The position numbers were made by a program, and so were the translations under genes. Positions 26,892 through 36,572 of a DNA stretch of 64,000 bases are shown here, in pieces; within the stretch, counting starts at the first letter, position 1; each line of letters opens with the position of its first letter. The stretch spans positions 310,001 through 374,000 of the forward strand of contig NZ_KB894115.1 of NCBI RefSeq assembly GCF_000374365.1, read 5' to 3'. The stretch is from Bacteroides gallinarum DSM 18171 = JCM 13658. GTDB lineage: Bacteria; Bacteroidota; Bacteroidia; Bacteroidales; Bacteroidaceae. The notes beneath the pieces were generated by a model. The model saw only the letters and a program-made list of their open reading frames with translations, did no database searches and was not told the origin of the DNA.

Positions 26892-27647
26892 TCAGTCTTT
26901 CAGTTTCGCAATGATAAAGTCGCGGTTCAGGCGTGCGATGTTACTGATAGAGATGTTTTTCGGACATTCGGCCTCGCAGGCACGGGTATTCGTACAGTTA
27001 CCGAAACCGAGCTCGTCCATTTTGCTCAACATGGCTTTGGCGCGGCGCAGTGCTTCCGGCTTGCCTTGAGGCAGCAGATTCAACTGGCTTACCTTAGCAG
27101 AAACGAACAGCATGGCTGAGCCGTTCTTGCAGGCAGCTACACAAGCACCGCAACCGATGCAGGAAGCGGCATCCATAGCTTCGTCGGCAATGGGTTTCGG
27201 AATCAGGATAGCATTGGCGTCCTGGGGAGCACCCGTACGTACGCTGACATAACCGCCTGCCTGCATAATCTTGTCGTATGCCGTACGGTCTACCATTAAG
27301 TCCTTGATAACCGGGAAACCGGCGGAACGCCACGGTTCTACGGTGATAGTGTCGCCGTCGTTGAAGCGGCGCATGTAAATCTGGCAGGTGGTAGCACCTG
27401 TTGCAGGTCCATGCGGATGTCCGTTGATGTAGAGGGAGCACATGCCGCAGATACCCTCGCGGCAGTCATGGTCGAATACTACCGGTTCTTTACCTTCGCT
27501 GATGAGCTGTTCGTTCAGGATATCCAGCATTTCGAGGAATGAAGTATCGCCCGGAATATCTTTCATTTGGTATGTTTCAAAAGCGCCTTTTGCTTTCGGA
27601 CCCTTCTGGCGCCATACCTTGAGCGTAAATGATATATTTTTATCCAT
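26892..27647 (-). CDS. frdB: Fumarate reductase/succinate dehydrogenase iron-sulfur subunit
   Basis: A 251-aa electron-transfer subunit with three Fe-S clusters. The N-terminal 2Fe-2S site is [27 protein letters not shown]; the C-terminal 4Fe-4S site is [14 protein letters not shown] and the 3Fe-4S site is [13 protein letters not shown]. It connects the FAD subunit to the membrane cytochrome b. In anaerobic Bacteroides it acts chiefly as fumarate reductase in the succinate pathway. It is the last gene of the frdCAB operon, 33 bp after frdA. Confidence 0.95.
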   Translation of the reverse strand: MDKNISFTLKVWRQKGPKAKGAFETYQMKDIPGDTSFLEMLDILNEQLISEGKEPVVFDHDCREGICGMCSLYINGHPHGPATGATTCQIYMRRFNDGDTITVEPWRSAGFPVIKDLMVDRTAYDKIMQAGGYVSVRTGAPQDANAILIPKPIADEAMDAASCIGCGACVAACKNGSAMLFVSAKVSQLNLLPQGKPEALRRAKAMLSKMDELGFGNCTNTRACEAECPKNISISNIARLNRDFIIAKLKD

Positions 27648-27680
27648 TTTCTTTAATTCTTTAAATGTTCAACTTCCCGA

Positions 27681-29627
27681 TTAGCTCTTATAGTTACGAG
27701 TCTGTACCTTGATTGCTTCGTATACCAGCGGTTCTTTCAGCAATACCGGGGCTTTCTCGTCGGAGCCTTGGTATTCCCAGCAAGCAACGTAGAAGAAGTT
27801 TTCGTCGTCGCGTTTGGCTTCGCCTTCTTCGGTCTGGTATTCTTCACGGAAATGGCCGCCGCAGCTTTCGTCGCGGTTCAGGGCATCGTATGCTACCAGT
27901 TCGCCCATTGTGATGAAGTCGTACAGGCGGATAGCCTTGTCGAGCTCTACGTTCATGCCTTCTTTGTCGCCGGGGATAAAGAGGTTGGTTTCGAATTCCT
28001 TACGGATTTCTTTCATTTTCTTCAATCCTTCTTTCAGGCCTTCGGCAGTACGTCCCATGCCGACGTATTCCCACATTACATGACCCAGCTCTTTGTGGAT
28101 AGAGTCTACGGATTTCTTACCCTTGATGTTCATCATCCAGTCGATTTTCTCCTGGATAGCCTTTTCGGCGGCAGCGAACTCGGGCAGGTCGGTAGAGAAA
28201 CGGGGAACCGTAATCTGGTCGGCAAGGTAGTTCTGTATAGTGTAAGGCAATACGAAATAACCGTCGGCAAGACCTTGCATCAATGCGGAGGCGCCGAGGC
28301 GGTTGGCTCCGTGGTCGGAGAAGTTGCACTCGCCGATAGCGAACAGGCCTTTGATAGAGGTTTGCAGTTCGTAGTCAACCCAGATACCGCCCATTGTGTA
28401 GTGGATAGCCGGATAAATCATCATCGGGTTTTCGTACGGGCTTACGTCGGTGATTTCTTCGTACATATCGAAGAGGTTGCCGTAACGTTGGGCTACTACG
28501 TCTTTGCCCAGACGGTTGATTGCGTCGCTGAAGTCGAGGAATACGGCAAGTCCGGTGTTGTTTACACCATAGCCTTTGTCGCAGCGTTCTTTGGCTGCAC
28601 GGCTGGCAACGTCGCGCGGAACGAGGTTACCGAATGCCGGATAACGGCGCTCCAAGTAGTAGTCGCGGTCTTCTTCGGGAATATCTTTGCCCTGCAGCGT
28701 ACCTTCTTGCAGTTTCTTGGCGTCTTCCAATTTCTTCGGAACCCAGATACGGCCGTCGTTACGCAACGATTCGGACATCAGGGTCAACTTGGACTGTTTG
28801 TCGCCGTGAACGGGGATACACGTCGGGTGGATTTGTACGTATGCCGGGTTGGCGAACCAGGCGCCTTTGCGGTAGCATGCCATAGCTGCGGAACAGTTAC
28901 ATGCCATTGCATTGGTAGAGAGGAAGTAGGTATTTCCGTAACCGCCGGTAGCGATGACTACTGCATGGGCAGCGAAGCGTTCCAGCTTGCCGGTTACGAG
29001 GTTCTTTGCGATGATACCGCGGGCACGTCCGTCTACGAGAACGACATCCTGCATTTCATAACGGGTAAACAGTTTTACGGTTCCTACGTTTACCTGGCGG
29101 CTCAGTGCGGAGTATGCACCCAGCAGTAATTGCTGGCCGGTCTGGCCTTTGGCGTAGAATGTACGCGAAACCTGTGCACCGCCGAAAGAGCGGTTGTCGA
29201 GCAGGCCGCCGTATTCGCGGGCGAAGGGAACGCCTTGTGCGACGCATTGGTCGATGATAGCGTTCGATACTTCGGCCAGACGGTAAACGTTGGCTTCGCG
29301 GGCACGATAGTCGCCGCCCTTAACCGTATCGTAGAACAAGCGGTAAACGGAGTCGCCGTCGTTCTGGTAATTCTTTGCAGCATTGATACCGCCTTGTGCG
29401 GCGATAGAGTGTGCACGGCGCGGGGAGTCCTGAATACAGAAGTTGAATACCTTGAAACCCATTTCGCCGAGGGAAGCGGCGGCAGAGGCTCCGGCAAGTC
29501 CGGTTCCTACTACGATGATGTCCAAACGGCGCTTGTTGGCGGGGTTCACTAATTTTTGGTGAGCTTTATAGTTAGTCCATTTCTCTGCTACCGGTCCTTC
29601 CGGTATTTTAGAATCTATCTTAGTCAT
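27681..29627 (-). CDS. frdA: Fumarate reductase/succinate dehydrogenase flavoprotein subunit
   Basis: A 648-aa catalytic subunit. The FAD-binding loop is [19 protein letters not shown], and the covalent FAD attachment region has [17 protein letters not shown]. Substrate-binding and active-site motifs include [15 protein letters not shown] and [29 protein letters not shown], with the C-terminal [13 protein letters not shown]. Length is typical of the Bacteroides/epsilon type. Expected to face the cytoplasm and reduce fumarate with quinol via FrdC. It lies between frdC and frdB. Confidence 0.95.
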   Translation of the reverse strand: MTKIDSKIPEGPVAEKWTNYKAHQKLVNPANKRRLDIIVVGTGLAGASAAASLGEMGFKVFNFCIQDSPRRAHSIAAQGGINAAKNYQNDGDSVYRLFYDTVKGGDYRAREANVYRLAEVSNAIIDQCVAQGVPFAREYGGLLDNRSFGGAQVSRTFYAKGQTGQQLLLGAYSALSRQVNVGTVKLFTRYEMQDVVLVDGRARGIIAKNLVTGKLERFAAHAVVIATGGYGNTYFLSTNAMACNCSAAMACYRKGAWFANPAYVQIHPTCIPVHGDKQSKLTLMSESLRNDGRIWVPKKLEDAKKLQEGTLQGKDIPEEDRDYYLERRYPAFGNLVPRDVASRAAKERCDKGYGVNNTGLAVFLDFSDAINRLGKDVVAQRYGNLFDMYEEITDVSPYENPMMIYPAIHYTMGGIWVDYELQTSIKGLFAIGECNFSDHGANRLGASALMQGLADGYFVLPYTIQNYLADQITVPRFSTDLPEFAAAEKAIQEKIDWMMNIKGKKSVDSIHKELGHVMWEYVGMGRTAEGLKEGLKKMKEIRKEFETNLFIPGDKEGMNVELDKAIRLYDFITMGELVAYDALNRDESCGGHFREEYQTEEGEAKRDDENFFYVACWEYQGSDEKAPVLLKEPLVYEAIKVQTRNYKS

Positions 29628-29677
29628 AATGCTATTACAATTTAATCATTTATAATAATTTATCAGCAAGCGCCGCC

Positions 29678-30367
29678 TTACATCAGTGATTTGATGAAGA
29701 ATACGACAACTACCAGGGCGAAGCATACAACAATGATAGTGGAATAGATGTCGGAGATACATTTCCAACGGTTAATCCATACTTTGTTGTTCCAGCCCAG
29801 AGACTGCATGGAACTCCAGAAACCGTGAGTCAGGTGAAACCACAATGCGCCCAGCCAAATGAGGTAAAGCACTACGAATACCGGGTTGGAGAAGGTGTTC
29901 TGGATGTGATAAACGCCATTTGCAGCGTATGCCAGGGTAAGCGTGTCGGCATGTGCGCCCATGTTGTGCATCAACTCGGGAAGCTGCATTTTAGCCCAGA
30001 AGTTTACCAGGTGCAGGCCGAGGCCTACGATAACGATGATACCCAGCACAAGCATGTTTTGAGAAGCCCATTCCACAGTTTTCGGCTTGTCTACCACAGC
30101 ATAGCGCTCGTTACCGCGTGCTTTGCGGTTTTGCATAGTCAGCCAGAAAGCGTAGATGATGTGGATGATGAACAAAGCAGCCAAACCTACGGTTGCCACC
30201 AATGCATACCAGTTTGCTCCCAGGAATTCACAAACCATGTTGTAGCCGTTGGCCGAAACCAGTGCAACAAGGTTCATCGCCATGTGAAATGTCAGAAACA
30301 GGACAAGGGCGATACCGGTAACGCTCATCACCACTTTCCTTCCTACAGATGAATTACTTAACCACAT
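29678..30367 (-). CDS. frdC: Fumarate reductase/succinate dehydrogenase cytochrome b subunit
   Basis: A 229-aa type-B membrane anchor with five hydrophobic helices: residues 12-35, 50-75, 95-115, 155-175 and 200-228. Conserved His residues within helices (TFHMAMNL, HIIYAFWL, HLVNFWAK, HLTHGFWS) can ligate two hemes. It passes electrons from menaquinol to FrdB. It is the first gene of the operon; a strong promoter is 70 bp upstream. No other dehydrogenase anchor is present. Confidence 0.93.
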   Translation of the reverse strand: MWLSNSSVGRKVVMSVTGIALVLFLTFHMAMNLVALVSANGYNMVCEFLGANWYALVATVGLAALFIIHIIYAFWLTMQNRKARGNERYAVVDKPKTVEWASQNMLVLGIIVIVGLGLHLVNFWAKMQLPELMHNMGAHADTLTLAYAANGVYHIQNTFSNPVFVVLYLIWLGALWFHLTHGFWSSMQSLGWNNKVWINRWKCISDIYSTIIVVCFALVVVVFFIKSLM

Positions 30368-30437
30368 AAATGATTGAATTTAAATTATTTAATAGTTAGA
30401 AAATATTTTCTTAGAATGCCGTTTTACTATTTTCCCG

Positions 30438-30468
30438 CAAAAATAGAGGAAATACCTTGATTAAACAA
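30438..30468 (-). promoter_or_regulatory. Promoter of the frdCAB operon
   Basis: On the minus strand TTG, a 20-base spacer and TATTTTTG, close to consensus. The predicted leader is about 63 nt. Confidence 0.7.
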
Positions 30469-30529
30469 GGAATTAAAGAAATAATTCCGTAATTAGGGGC
30501 AATGGAACCCGTGAGTATGCAGACCGGCG

Positions 30530-31432
30530 TTATTCGCACTCTTGTTCTTTGTTGTGTTCTTTGCAGGTGACAACGATATTTTCACCATTGGCGGCGCGCT
30601 TTCGCAAGGCACGGGGCGTGTCGCCGAAAGAGTCTTTGCAGAAGTGGGCGAAATGCGATAATGAGTCGAATCCGTAGCGCGTACTGATTACGGAGATACG
30701 TTGTTTGGTATATTGCAGGTCGTTTAAAATACCTTCGCGTTTTTTGTCCAGAATCCATTCGTACACAGGTACACCGTACATGTTCTTGAATAACCGGCGG
30801 AAAGTGGTAGTGGTGTATCCTCCGAGGTGGGCGAACTCTTCCACGTTTTTTACCTTGTCGTAATTCTGCATGACGAAGTAGTGGAAGCTTTCCGTGTATG
30901 TGCTGATTGGATAGAAGAAGATACCGATTGGCTGAATCGGATAGTAGCAGGTAAGGATATAAATTATTTCCTGGCATTTGATATCGAGGTATTTATCGCA
31001 CGTATCCGGCTGTTCTTTGAAATATCCTGCCAGGTCTTCGAGCAGCCTTTCCAGTTTGGGAATGATGTTCAAAGGGGTGTATGTCAACGGGGCGCATGCT
31101 GCTTCGAGTATCTCTTTATAGCGTTCCTCGCAGAGTAGCGGGAGTTCTGTGAACCAGTAGGTGATGTATTCGACATCGGTCAGCGCCAGCAGTTCTACTT
31201 TGGAGCCGATAGCTTGCAGGATACATCGGCGGCCGCACAGGACAGTACCGGGATATTCCTCGCTGTTAACGAGCAATTCGCCTTTCAACATAAATATTAT
31301 GCAGTTTTGCGTACACTTTTCGGCAGGAAGATGTTGTCCTTTAGGGTATTGGTTATATATCAATGCTCCTTGGGACGTTTTAGAACATAATGCGCAATCA
31401 ATTTGCCGAGAGCAACAACCGTTCGATGTCAT
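30530..31432 (-). CDS. AraC-family regulator (paralog of the 25.8-kb gene)
   Basis: A 300-aa regulator with the same layout as its paralog: an N-terminal sensor domain including IIFMLKGELLVNSEEYPGTVL and a C-terminal HTH_18 (VEEFAHLGGYTTTTFRRLFKNMYGVPVYEWILDKKREGIL and RYGFDSLSHFAHFCKDSFGDTPRALRK). The N-terminus has five Cys residues in the first 50 (CC, C, C, C), also seen in part in the paralog. It sits upstream of frdC, in the same direction, with its own promoter. Whether it controls frd or the adjacent PAP2 gene is unknown. Confidence 0.87.
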   Translation of the reverse strand: MTSNGCCSRQIDCALCSKTSQGALIYNQYPKGQHLPAEKCTQNCIIFMLKGELLVNSEEYPGTVLCGRRCILQAIGSKVELLALTDVEYITYWFTELPLLCEERYKEILEAACAPLTYTPLNIIPKLERLLEDLAGYFKEQPDTCDKYLDIKCQEIIYILTCYYPIQPIGIFFYPISTYTESFHYFVMQNYDKVKNVEEFAHLGGYTTTTFRRLFKNMYGVPVYEWILDKKREGILNDLQYTKQRISVISTRYGFDSLSHFAHFCKDSFGDTPRALRKRAANGENIVVTCKEHNKEQECE

Positions 31433-31473
31433 GAATAGATATGTGAATTGTATTAATATGCCATTTATGGCAA

Positions 31474-31481
31474 CAAAGATA
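31474..31481 (-). promoter_or_regulatory. Promoter -7 box for the second AraC regulator
   Basis: TATCTTTG on the minus strand, 42 bases before the ATG at 31432. It is divergent from the box at 31515. Confidence 0.55.
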
Positions 31482-31514
31482 AGATAATTTTGCGAATACT
31501 CTAATGATTTCGCC

Positions 31515-31522
31515 TATCTTTG
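31515..31522 (+). promoter_or_regulatory. Promoter -7 box for the secreted PAP2 gene
   Basis: TATCTTTG on the plus strand, with TTTG at 31489-31492, 24 bases before the ATG at 31546. Confidence 0.55.
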
Positions 31523-31545
31523 CGCCGAACTAATAGACAGGTTGT

Positions 31546-32151
31546 ATGAAGAGAGTCGTTTTTTTTGTATTTTTTGTTTCCTTAGTTGTATCAAATCTTT
31601 CTGCACAGAATTGGGATATTAATACATTGCATTGGGTCAATAGTTGGGACAATACGTTTGTCCGTAATTATAATAGGTTTATTTCGCGTTCGGAACCTTA
31701 TGTGGCGATTGGGGTTCCGGTAGCTATGGCTCTGACCGCATGGGCTAAGAAGGATAAGGATTTATTGAAAGATGCCATATATGTAGGGACGAGTGTGGCG
31801 GGTGCATTTGCCGTGACTTACGGCATGAAGTATCTCGTGGACCGCGAGCGTCCGTACGAACGCTATCCGGACAGAGTACATCCGCACAGTTATGAGAGCA
31901 GCCCCTCGTTTCCGTCGGGGCATACGGCATCGGCTTTTGCACTTGCCACTTCTTTGTGTATAAAATATCCGCGGTGGTATGTAATAGCGCCTTCTGCTTT
32001 GTGGGCGTGTTCCGTCGGAGTATCGCGTATGAACGAGGGCGTGCATTATCCTTCGGATGTACTGGCCGGTGCAGTCATAGGAGCCGGTTGTGCAGTAGTA
32101 AACATTTATATCAACCGTTGGTTGAATCAATGGTTGTTCGGGAGCAAGTAA
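31546..32151 (+). CDS. Secreted/periplasmic PAP2-family phosphatase
   Basis: A 201-aa PAP2 phosphatase with a signal peptide (VVFFVFFVSLVVSNLSAQ) and two hydrophobic segments. Active-site motifs are complete: KYLVDRERPYERYP (KxxxxxxRP), PSFPSGHTASAF (PSGH) and SRMNEGVHYPSDVLAGAVIG (SRxxxxxHxxxD). It is a likely phosphatidate, diacylglycerol pyrophosphate or undecaprenyl pyrophosphate phosphatase at the envelope; the substrate cannot be told. It ends 52 bp before a convergent protease gene, and a hairpin (32155-32186) lies between. Confidence 0.88.
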   Translation: MKRVVFFVFFVSLVVSNLSAQNWDINTLHWVNSWDNTFVRNYNRFISRSEPYVAIGVPVAMALTAWAKKDKDLLKDAIYVGTSVAGAFAVTYGMKYLVDRERPYERYPDRVHPHSYESSPSFPSGHTASAFALATSLCIKYPRWYVIAPSALWACSVGVSRMNEGVHYPSDVLAGAVIGAGCAVVNIYINRWLNQWLFGSK

Positions 32152-32154
32152 AAA

Positions 32155-32186
32155 AATGATAGGCTATAAGAATTTTTTCTATCATT
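32155..32186. terminator. Terminator between PAP2 and S41 protease genes
   Basis: AATGATAG (32155-32162) and CTATCATT (32179-32186) form the stem between the two convergent genes. The loop contains six T and an A-run precedes it. Confidence 0.6.
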
Positions 32187-32203
32187 GCCACCTTGTCGCT
32201 TTA

Positions 32204-33817
32204 TTACCTTACCACTTTTTCATATGCTCCTTCATTCAGTACTTTCAAGGCTTGTATTACACTGTTATTCGTGGTATTCATTATTTGGAAGTATTCATTC
32301 ATATCCCATAGGTCACGGGCGATTAGTGCCTTTAGTTGGGTCTTGATGAGGGGCAGAGACTTCTGGTACTGCTTTTCATCGAACTTAATCTTCTCCTGAG
32401 CCGCAAGGGTACGCATGTTTGCTAACATTTCATCGCTGATTTCGAATTTGTCATTGAATGTATCGAACTTTTTGTATTTGCTTTGCAGCTCTTTCCGGTG
32501 ATTTTCTATAAACTTCGTCGTAGTCTTGATAACTACCCCTTTTGCTACAAGATTCCGATGATAATCAGTGTATTGAGCAGTATCTATCGGGACGAAAAAG
32601 TCGGGCATGATACCACCGCCGCCATAGACCGTACGCGCTAATCTCTTGGTCTGATATTTTAGGGAATCCGGGAAGTGTATGCTGTCGGCATGCATTAACT
32701 CGCCGTGATTGAAGCGGTCTATCAGTTCCCGGTTGTATTTCTGCTGGCTGTCCTCTCCGGTGAGGTTACCGTCCGGGGTAGCGGTACTGTTGTAAGGCTT
32801 CTGGATGCAACGGCCGGAGGGGGTGTAGTAACGGGCTATGGTCAGGCGTATCATGGAACCGTCCGGCAGGTCGAGAGGACGTTGTACCAGCCCTTTGCCG
32901 AAAGTACGGCGGCCTACGACTACCCCTCTGTCCCAGTCTTGAATGGCTCCGGTTACGATTTCACTGGCAGATGCGGAATATTCATCGACTAAGACGATAA
33001 GGCGGCCATCTTTGAAATTCCCGTTTCCTTTTGCATAGAAGTTACTGCGGCGGGCTGCCCTGCCTTCGGTATAGACGATAAGGTCTTTCTGTTGCAGGAA
33101 CTCGTTGGCCAAGTCGATAGCGGCATTTAAATAGCCTCCGCCATTACCCTGAAGGTCGAGTATCAAGTCTTTCATTCCTTTTTTCTTCAAGTCTTTCAAG
33201 GCTTTGAGAAACTCGTCGGAAGTAGTCGCTCCGAAGCGGTTGATACGGATGTAGCCGGTACGGGGTTGTATCATATACGCGGCGTCCAGGCTGAGAATGG
33301 GTATTTTATCGCGCTTTACGGTGAAGGACAGGGGCTCGTTCACTCCACGGCGTATGACTGTCAATTGAACCTCGGAACCTTTTGTACCACGCAGCCGGCG
33401 CATGATGTCTTCCGTACTCATTTTAACTCCGGCAATGGCAGAATCGTTGACGGCCACGATACGGTCGCCGGCAAGGATACCTGCTTTTTCCGACGGCCCG
33501 TTGCTGACGGGTTGCACCACGAACAACGTATCTTCTATCATTTGGAACTGTACACCGATGCCTTCGAAGTTGCCTTGCAGGGGTTCGTTCATTTTCTTTA
33601 CTTCTTCGGCATCGTTGTATGTGGAGTGCGGGTCAAGCTGTGCCAACATCTTGATGATAGCCTCTTCTACCAGTTTGTTTTCATCGACGGAATCCACATA
33701 GAGGTTGGCTATTGCATATTCTGCCATTTGCAACTTGCGAATGGCTTGGTTACCTATTTTTTGCGCTTGCACCGTTATGGCATACATACATAGTATGATA
33801 GCGAAAATCTTCTTCAT
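32204..33817 (-). CDS. S41-family carboxy-terminal processing peptidase
   Basis: A 537-aa exported tail-specific protease. A signal peptide (1-18, ending ITVQAQ) is followed by an N-terminal helical region, a PDZ domain (about 85-170; GIGVQFQMIEDTLFVVQPVSNGPSEKAGILAGDRIVAVN) and the S41 core with VLVDEYSASASEIVTGAIQDWDRGVVVGRRTFGKGLVQRPLDL, holding the catalytic Ser and Lys. A C-terminal helical part follows. It degrades or trims periplasmic proteins, with unknown targets here. No -7 box lies in the 100-bp gap to coaD, so read-through from parE-coaD is possible. Confidence 0.92.
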   Translation of the reverse strand: MKKIFAIILCMYAITVQAQKIGNQAIRKLQMAEYAIANLYVDSVDENKLVEEAIIKMLAQLDPHSTYNDAEEVKKMNEPLQGNFEGIGVQFQMIEDTLFVVQPVSNGPSEKAGILAGDRIVAVNDSAIAGVKMSTEDIMRRLRGTKGSEVQLTVIRRGVNEPLSFTVKRDKIPILSLDAAYMIQPRTGYIRINRFGATTSDEFLKALKDLKKKGMKDLILDLQGNGGGYLNAAIDLANEFLQQKDLIVYTEGRAARRSNFYAKGNGNFKDGRLIVLVDEYSASASEIVTGAIQDWDRGVVVGRRTFGKGLVQRPLDLPDGSMIRLTIARYYTPSGRCIQKPYNSTATPDGNLTGEDSQQKYNRELIDRFNHGELMHADSIHFPDSLKYQTKRLARTVYGGGGIMPDFFVPIDTAQYTDYHRNLVAKGVVIKTTTKFIENHRKELQSKYKKFDTFNDKFEISDEMLANMRTLAAQEKIKFDEKQYQKSLPLIKTQLKALIARDLWDMNEYFQIMNTTNNSVIQALKVLNEGAYEKVVR

Positions 33818-33917
33818 TGTTGATATTGATTTTATTTACTGCGGATTGTACAGGCGGACACGGACAAGCCGGAATGTAAGAGATAGTCCGTGTTGCTCCG
33901 TATAATCCGTAGCGATT

Positions 33918-34370
33918 TTAAATTTCCATTCCCTCCGGAAGAAACATGCTTATGTCTTTCCCGAATTGCAATAGTTCGCGTACGATAGTCGAACTTACGC
34001 AAGTCAGTTCCGGTTCTGTGAAGAGCAAAATGGTTTCGATTCCGGTCAGCTTGCGGTTGATATCCGCAATCGTTTCCTCGTATTCGAAATCTTTCACCGT
34101 GCGTATGCCGCGTATGATAAGATTGGCATTTACCTCTTTGGCGAAGTCGATAGTCAGGCAGTCGTACGACTGTACTTTGACACGCGGCTCGTTCCGGTAA
34201 TAGTCCCGTATCATTTTCTCGCGCTTTTCAATGGGGAAATGCGTATTCTTGTTCTCGTTGATACCTATTCCTATGACGATTTCGTCTATGAAAGTCAGCG
34301 CGCGGCGCACTACCGAGGAGTGACCGATAGTGAACGGGTCGAATGTGCCCGGAAAGATTGCTCTTCTCAT
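33918..34370 (-). CDS. coaD: Pantetheine-phosphate adenylyltransferase
   Basis: A 150-aa nucleotidyltransferase that makes dephospho-CoA from phosphopantetheine and ATP, the penultimate step of CoA synthesis. The N-terminal [21 protein letters not shown] holds the T/HxGH site, and the C-terminal [23 protein letters not shown] holds the ISSTxVRE-like motif. Length is normal. The start overlaps the parE stop by 4 bp (ATGA), so the two are translationally coupled. Confidence 0.95.
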   Translation of the reverse strand: MRRAIFPGTFDPFTIGHSSVVRRALTFIDEIVIGIGINENKNTHFPIEKREKMIRDYYRNEPRVKVQSYDCLTIDFAKEVNANLIIRGIRTVKDFEYEETIADINRKLTGIETILLFTEPELTCVSSTIVRELLQFGKDISMFLPEGMEI

Positions 34371-36292
34371 GATGCTAAATCCTCTTCTATAACCAAGTTG
34401 TCGATGATAAAGTTTTGTCGTTCCATAGTGTTCTTGCCCATGTAGAATTCCAGCAGTTCCTTTACTAAGTCGGTTTTGCGCAGTGACACTTGTTCCAGGC
34501 GCATGTCCTTGCCTATAAAGTACTTGAACTCATCCGGTGAGATTTCTCCCAAACCTTTGAAGCGGGTTATTTCCGGATTGGGACCTAATTCTTCGATAGC
34601 CTTGACCCGTTCGTCCTCCGTATAGCAATAGTTTGTTTTCTTCTTGTTGCGTACGCGAAACAACGGGGTCTGCAAGATATATACGTGTCCTTTCTTTATC
34701 AGGTCGGGGAAGAACTGCAGGAAGAAGGTGATAATCAGCAAACGGATATGCATACCGTCTACATCGGCATCGGTAGCGACAATCACTTTATTGTAGCGCA
34801 GCCCTTCGATACCGTCTTCTATGTTCAGTGCCGCCTGCAACAGGTTGAACTCCTCGTTCTCGTAAACTACTTTTTTAGTCAGCCCGTAGGAGTTGAGCGG
34901 CTTGCCGCGCAAGCTGAATACTGCCTGGGTGTTTACATCGCGGCTTTTGGTGATAGAACCGCTGGCAGAGTCACCCTCAGTGATGAAGATACACGATTCC
35001 GTCTCCTGGTCTTTGCCCTTTCCGTCGTTAAGGTGGAAGCGGCAATCACGCAGTTTACGGTTGTGCAGGTTGGCTTTCTTGGCCCGTTCGCGGGCTAATT
35101 TGGTGACGCCGGCAATGGCTTTGCGCTCTTTTTCGGAGTCCTGTATTTTTTGCAGCATGACTTCTGCCACCAACGGGTTTTTGTGAAGATAATTATCCAC
35201 TTCCGTCTTGATGAAGTCGCCTACGTATTTGTTCACGGTCGGACCGTCGGGCCACATGTTGTTGGAGCCCAGCTTGGTTTTGGTCTGGCTCTCGAACATC
35301 GGTTCTTCCACATCGATAGCGATAGCGGCTACCAGCCCGTTACGGATGTCGGCATACTCCTGGTTCTTGTTATAGAACTCCTTGATAGTCCGTGCAATGT
35401 GCTCCTTCAAAGCTGTTTGGTGCGTACCGCCTTGTGTGGTATGCTGTCCGTTTACAAAAGAGTAGTATTCCTCTCCGTACTGGTTGGTGTGCGTAAAAGC
35501 TATCTCGATGTCTTCTCCTTTCAGGTGGACGATGTCGTATAGTCCCTCGCTGGTCATATTGTCTTTCAGGAGGTCTTCCAGTCCGTGGCGAGAGATAATC
35601 CGCTGTCCGTTGTAGATGAAGGTCAATCCCGTATTCAGGTAGGTGTAGTTGCGTAGCAGTGTTTCTACGAACTGGTTCTGAAAGGAGTAGTTGAGGAAAA
35701 GGGTATTGTCCGGTTCGAAGAAGATATAAGTTCCGTTTTCTTCCGTACTGTCTTGTGTAATGTCGCTTTGCAGTACGCCTTTTTCAAAAATCACGGCACG
35801 TACTTTACCGTCGCGGTAACTGCGCACCTCGAAACGGCTGCTGAGTGCGTTGACCGCTTTGATACCGACACCGTTCAGGCCGACGCTCTTTTTGAACGCC
35901 TTGCTGTCGTACTTGCCGCCGGTATTGAGCTTGCTGACTGCTTCGACCAGTTTTCCCTGAGGAATGCCCCGTCCGTAGTCGCGCACACTTACACGCAGGT
36001 TATCTTCGATGTTGACCTCGATGCGTTTACCGGCTCCCATTTTAAATTCATCGATGCTGTTGTCCATTACCTCTTTCAGCAATACGTAAATGCCGTCGTC
36101 GTTTTGCGAACCGTCGCCGAGACGGCCGATGTACATACCCGAACGGACACGGATATGTTCCATGTCGTCCAAATGGCGGATATTGTCTTCGTTATATTCC
36201 ACTCCACCGCTGTTGCCGGTGTCCGTACCGGTCTTTTTTACATCGTAATCGGCGGAGTTATCCAATGGCAAGGTCATATTATTATCTTCCAT
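34367..36292 (-). CDS. parE: DNA topoisomerase IV subunit B
   Basis: A 641-aa GHKL ATPase/TOPRIM subunit that works with ParC to decatenate DNA. The ATPase part has [30 protein letters not shown] and the loop [20 protein letters not shown] has [14 protein letters not shown] and [15 protein letters not shown]. The [22 protein letters not shown]-terminus marks ParE rather than GyrB. I use the ATG at 36292 (MEDNNM), which has AAGAGG upstream; the ATG at 36322 would sit almost on the transcription start given the -7 box at 36333. coaD overlaps its end. Confidence 0.92.
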   Translation of the reverse strand: MEDNNMTLPLDNSADYDVKKTGTDTGNSGGVEYNEDNIRHLDDMEHIRVRSGMYIGRLGDGSQNDDGIYVLLKEVMDNSIDEFKMGAGKRIEVNIEDNLRVSVRDYGRGIPQGKLVEAVSKLNTGGKYDSKAFKKSVGLNGVGIKAVNALSSRFEVRSYRDGKVRAVIFEKGVLQSDITQDSTEENGTYIFFEPDNTLFLNYSFQNQFVETLLRNYTYLNTGLTFIYNGQRIISRHGLEDLLKDNMTSEGLYDIVHLKGEDIEIAFTHTNQYGEEYYSFVNGQHTTQGGTHQTALKEHIARTIKEFYNKNQEYADIRNGLVAAIAIDVEEPMFESQTKTKLGSNNMWPDGPTVNKYVGDFIKTEVDNYLHKNPLVAEVMLQKIQDSEKERKAIAGVTKLARERAKKANLHNRKLRDCRFHLNDGKGKDQETESCIFITEGDSASGSITKSRDVNTQAVFSLRGKPLNSYGLTKKVVYENEEFNLLQAALNIEDGIEGLRYNKVIVATDADVDGMHIRLLIITFFLQFFPDLIKKGHVYILQTPLFRVRNKKKTNYCYTEDERVKAIEELGPNPEITRFKGLGEISPDEFKYFIGKDMRLEQVSLRKTDLVKELLEFYMGKNTMERQNFIIDNLVIEEDLAS

Positions 36293-36332
36293 AGAAAACC
36301 TCTTGTTTTGTAATGTAAGCATTGATATTTCG

Positions 36333-36340
36333 CAAAGTTA
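36333..36340 (-). promoter_or_regulatory. Promoter -7 box for parE-coaD
   Basis: TAACTTTG on the minus strand, about 40 bases before the preferred parE ATG at 36292. Confidence 0.55.
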
Positions 36341-36524
36341 ATAAGAAAATCAATATAAAATGCCTGTGTAAACAAATATATGCCTTGAAACTTTTTTGGG
36401 TTTACCGGTTGTCTAACGGTGAGAAGCAAGGTTGGAAATGCCGTTATACCCCGGTTGGAAAGCGGAGGGGAGATAGTTTGAGAAGTAAAACGGGTTTCTG
36501 AAAACGGGATGTTATACTGAAAAT

Positions 36525-36557
36525 TACCGTACCGGCAAACGACTTGCCGGTACGGTA
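36525..36557 (-). terminator. Hairpin terminator after the GNAT gene
   Basis: TACCGTACCGGCAA (36525-36538) and TTGCCGGTACGGTA (36544-36557) form a perfect 14-bp stem with a 5-base loop, 16 bp past the leftward gene. Minus-strand sequence after it is T-rich. Confidence 0.8.
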
Positions 36558-36572
36558 GTTACGGGTTGTTTT

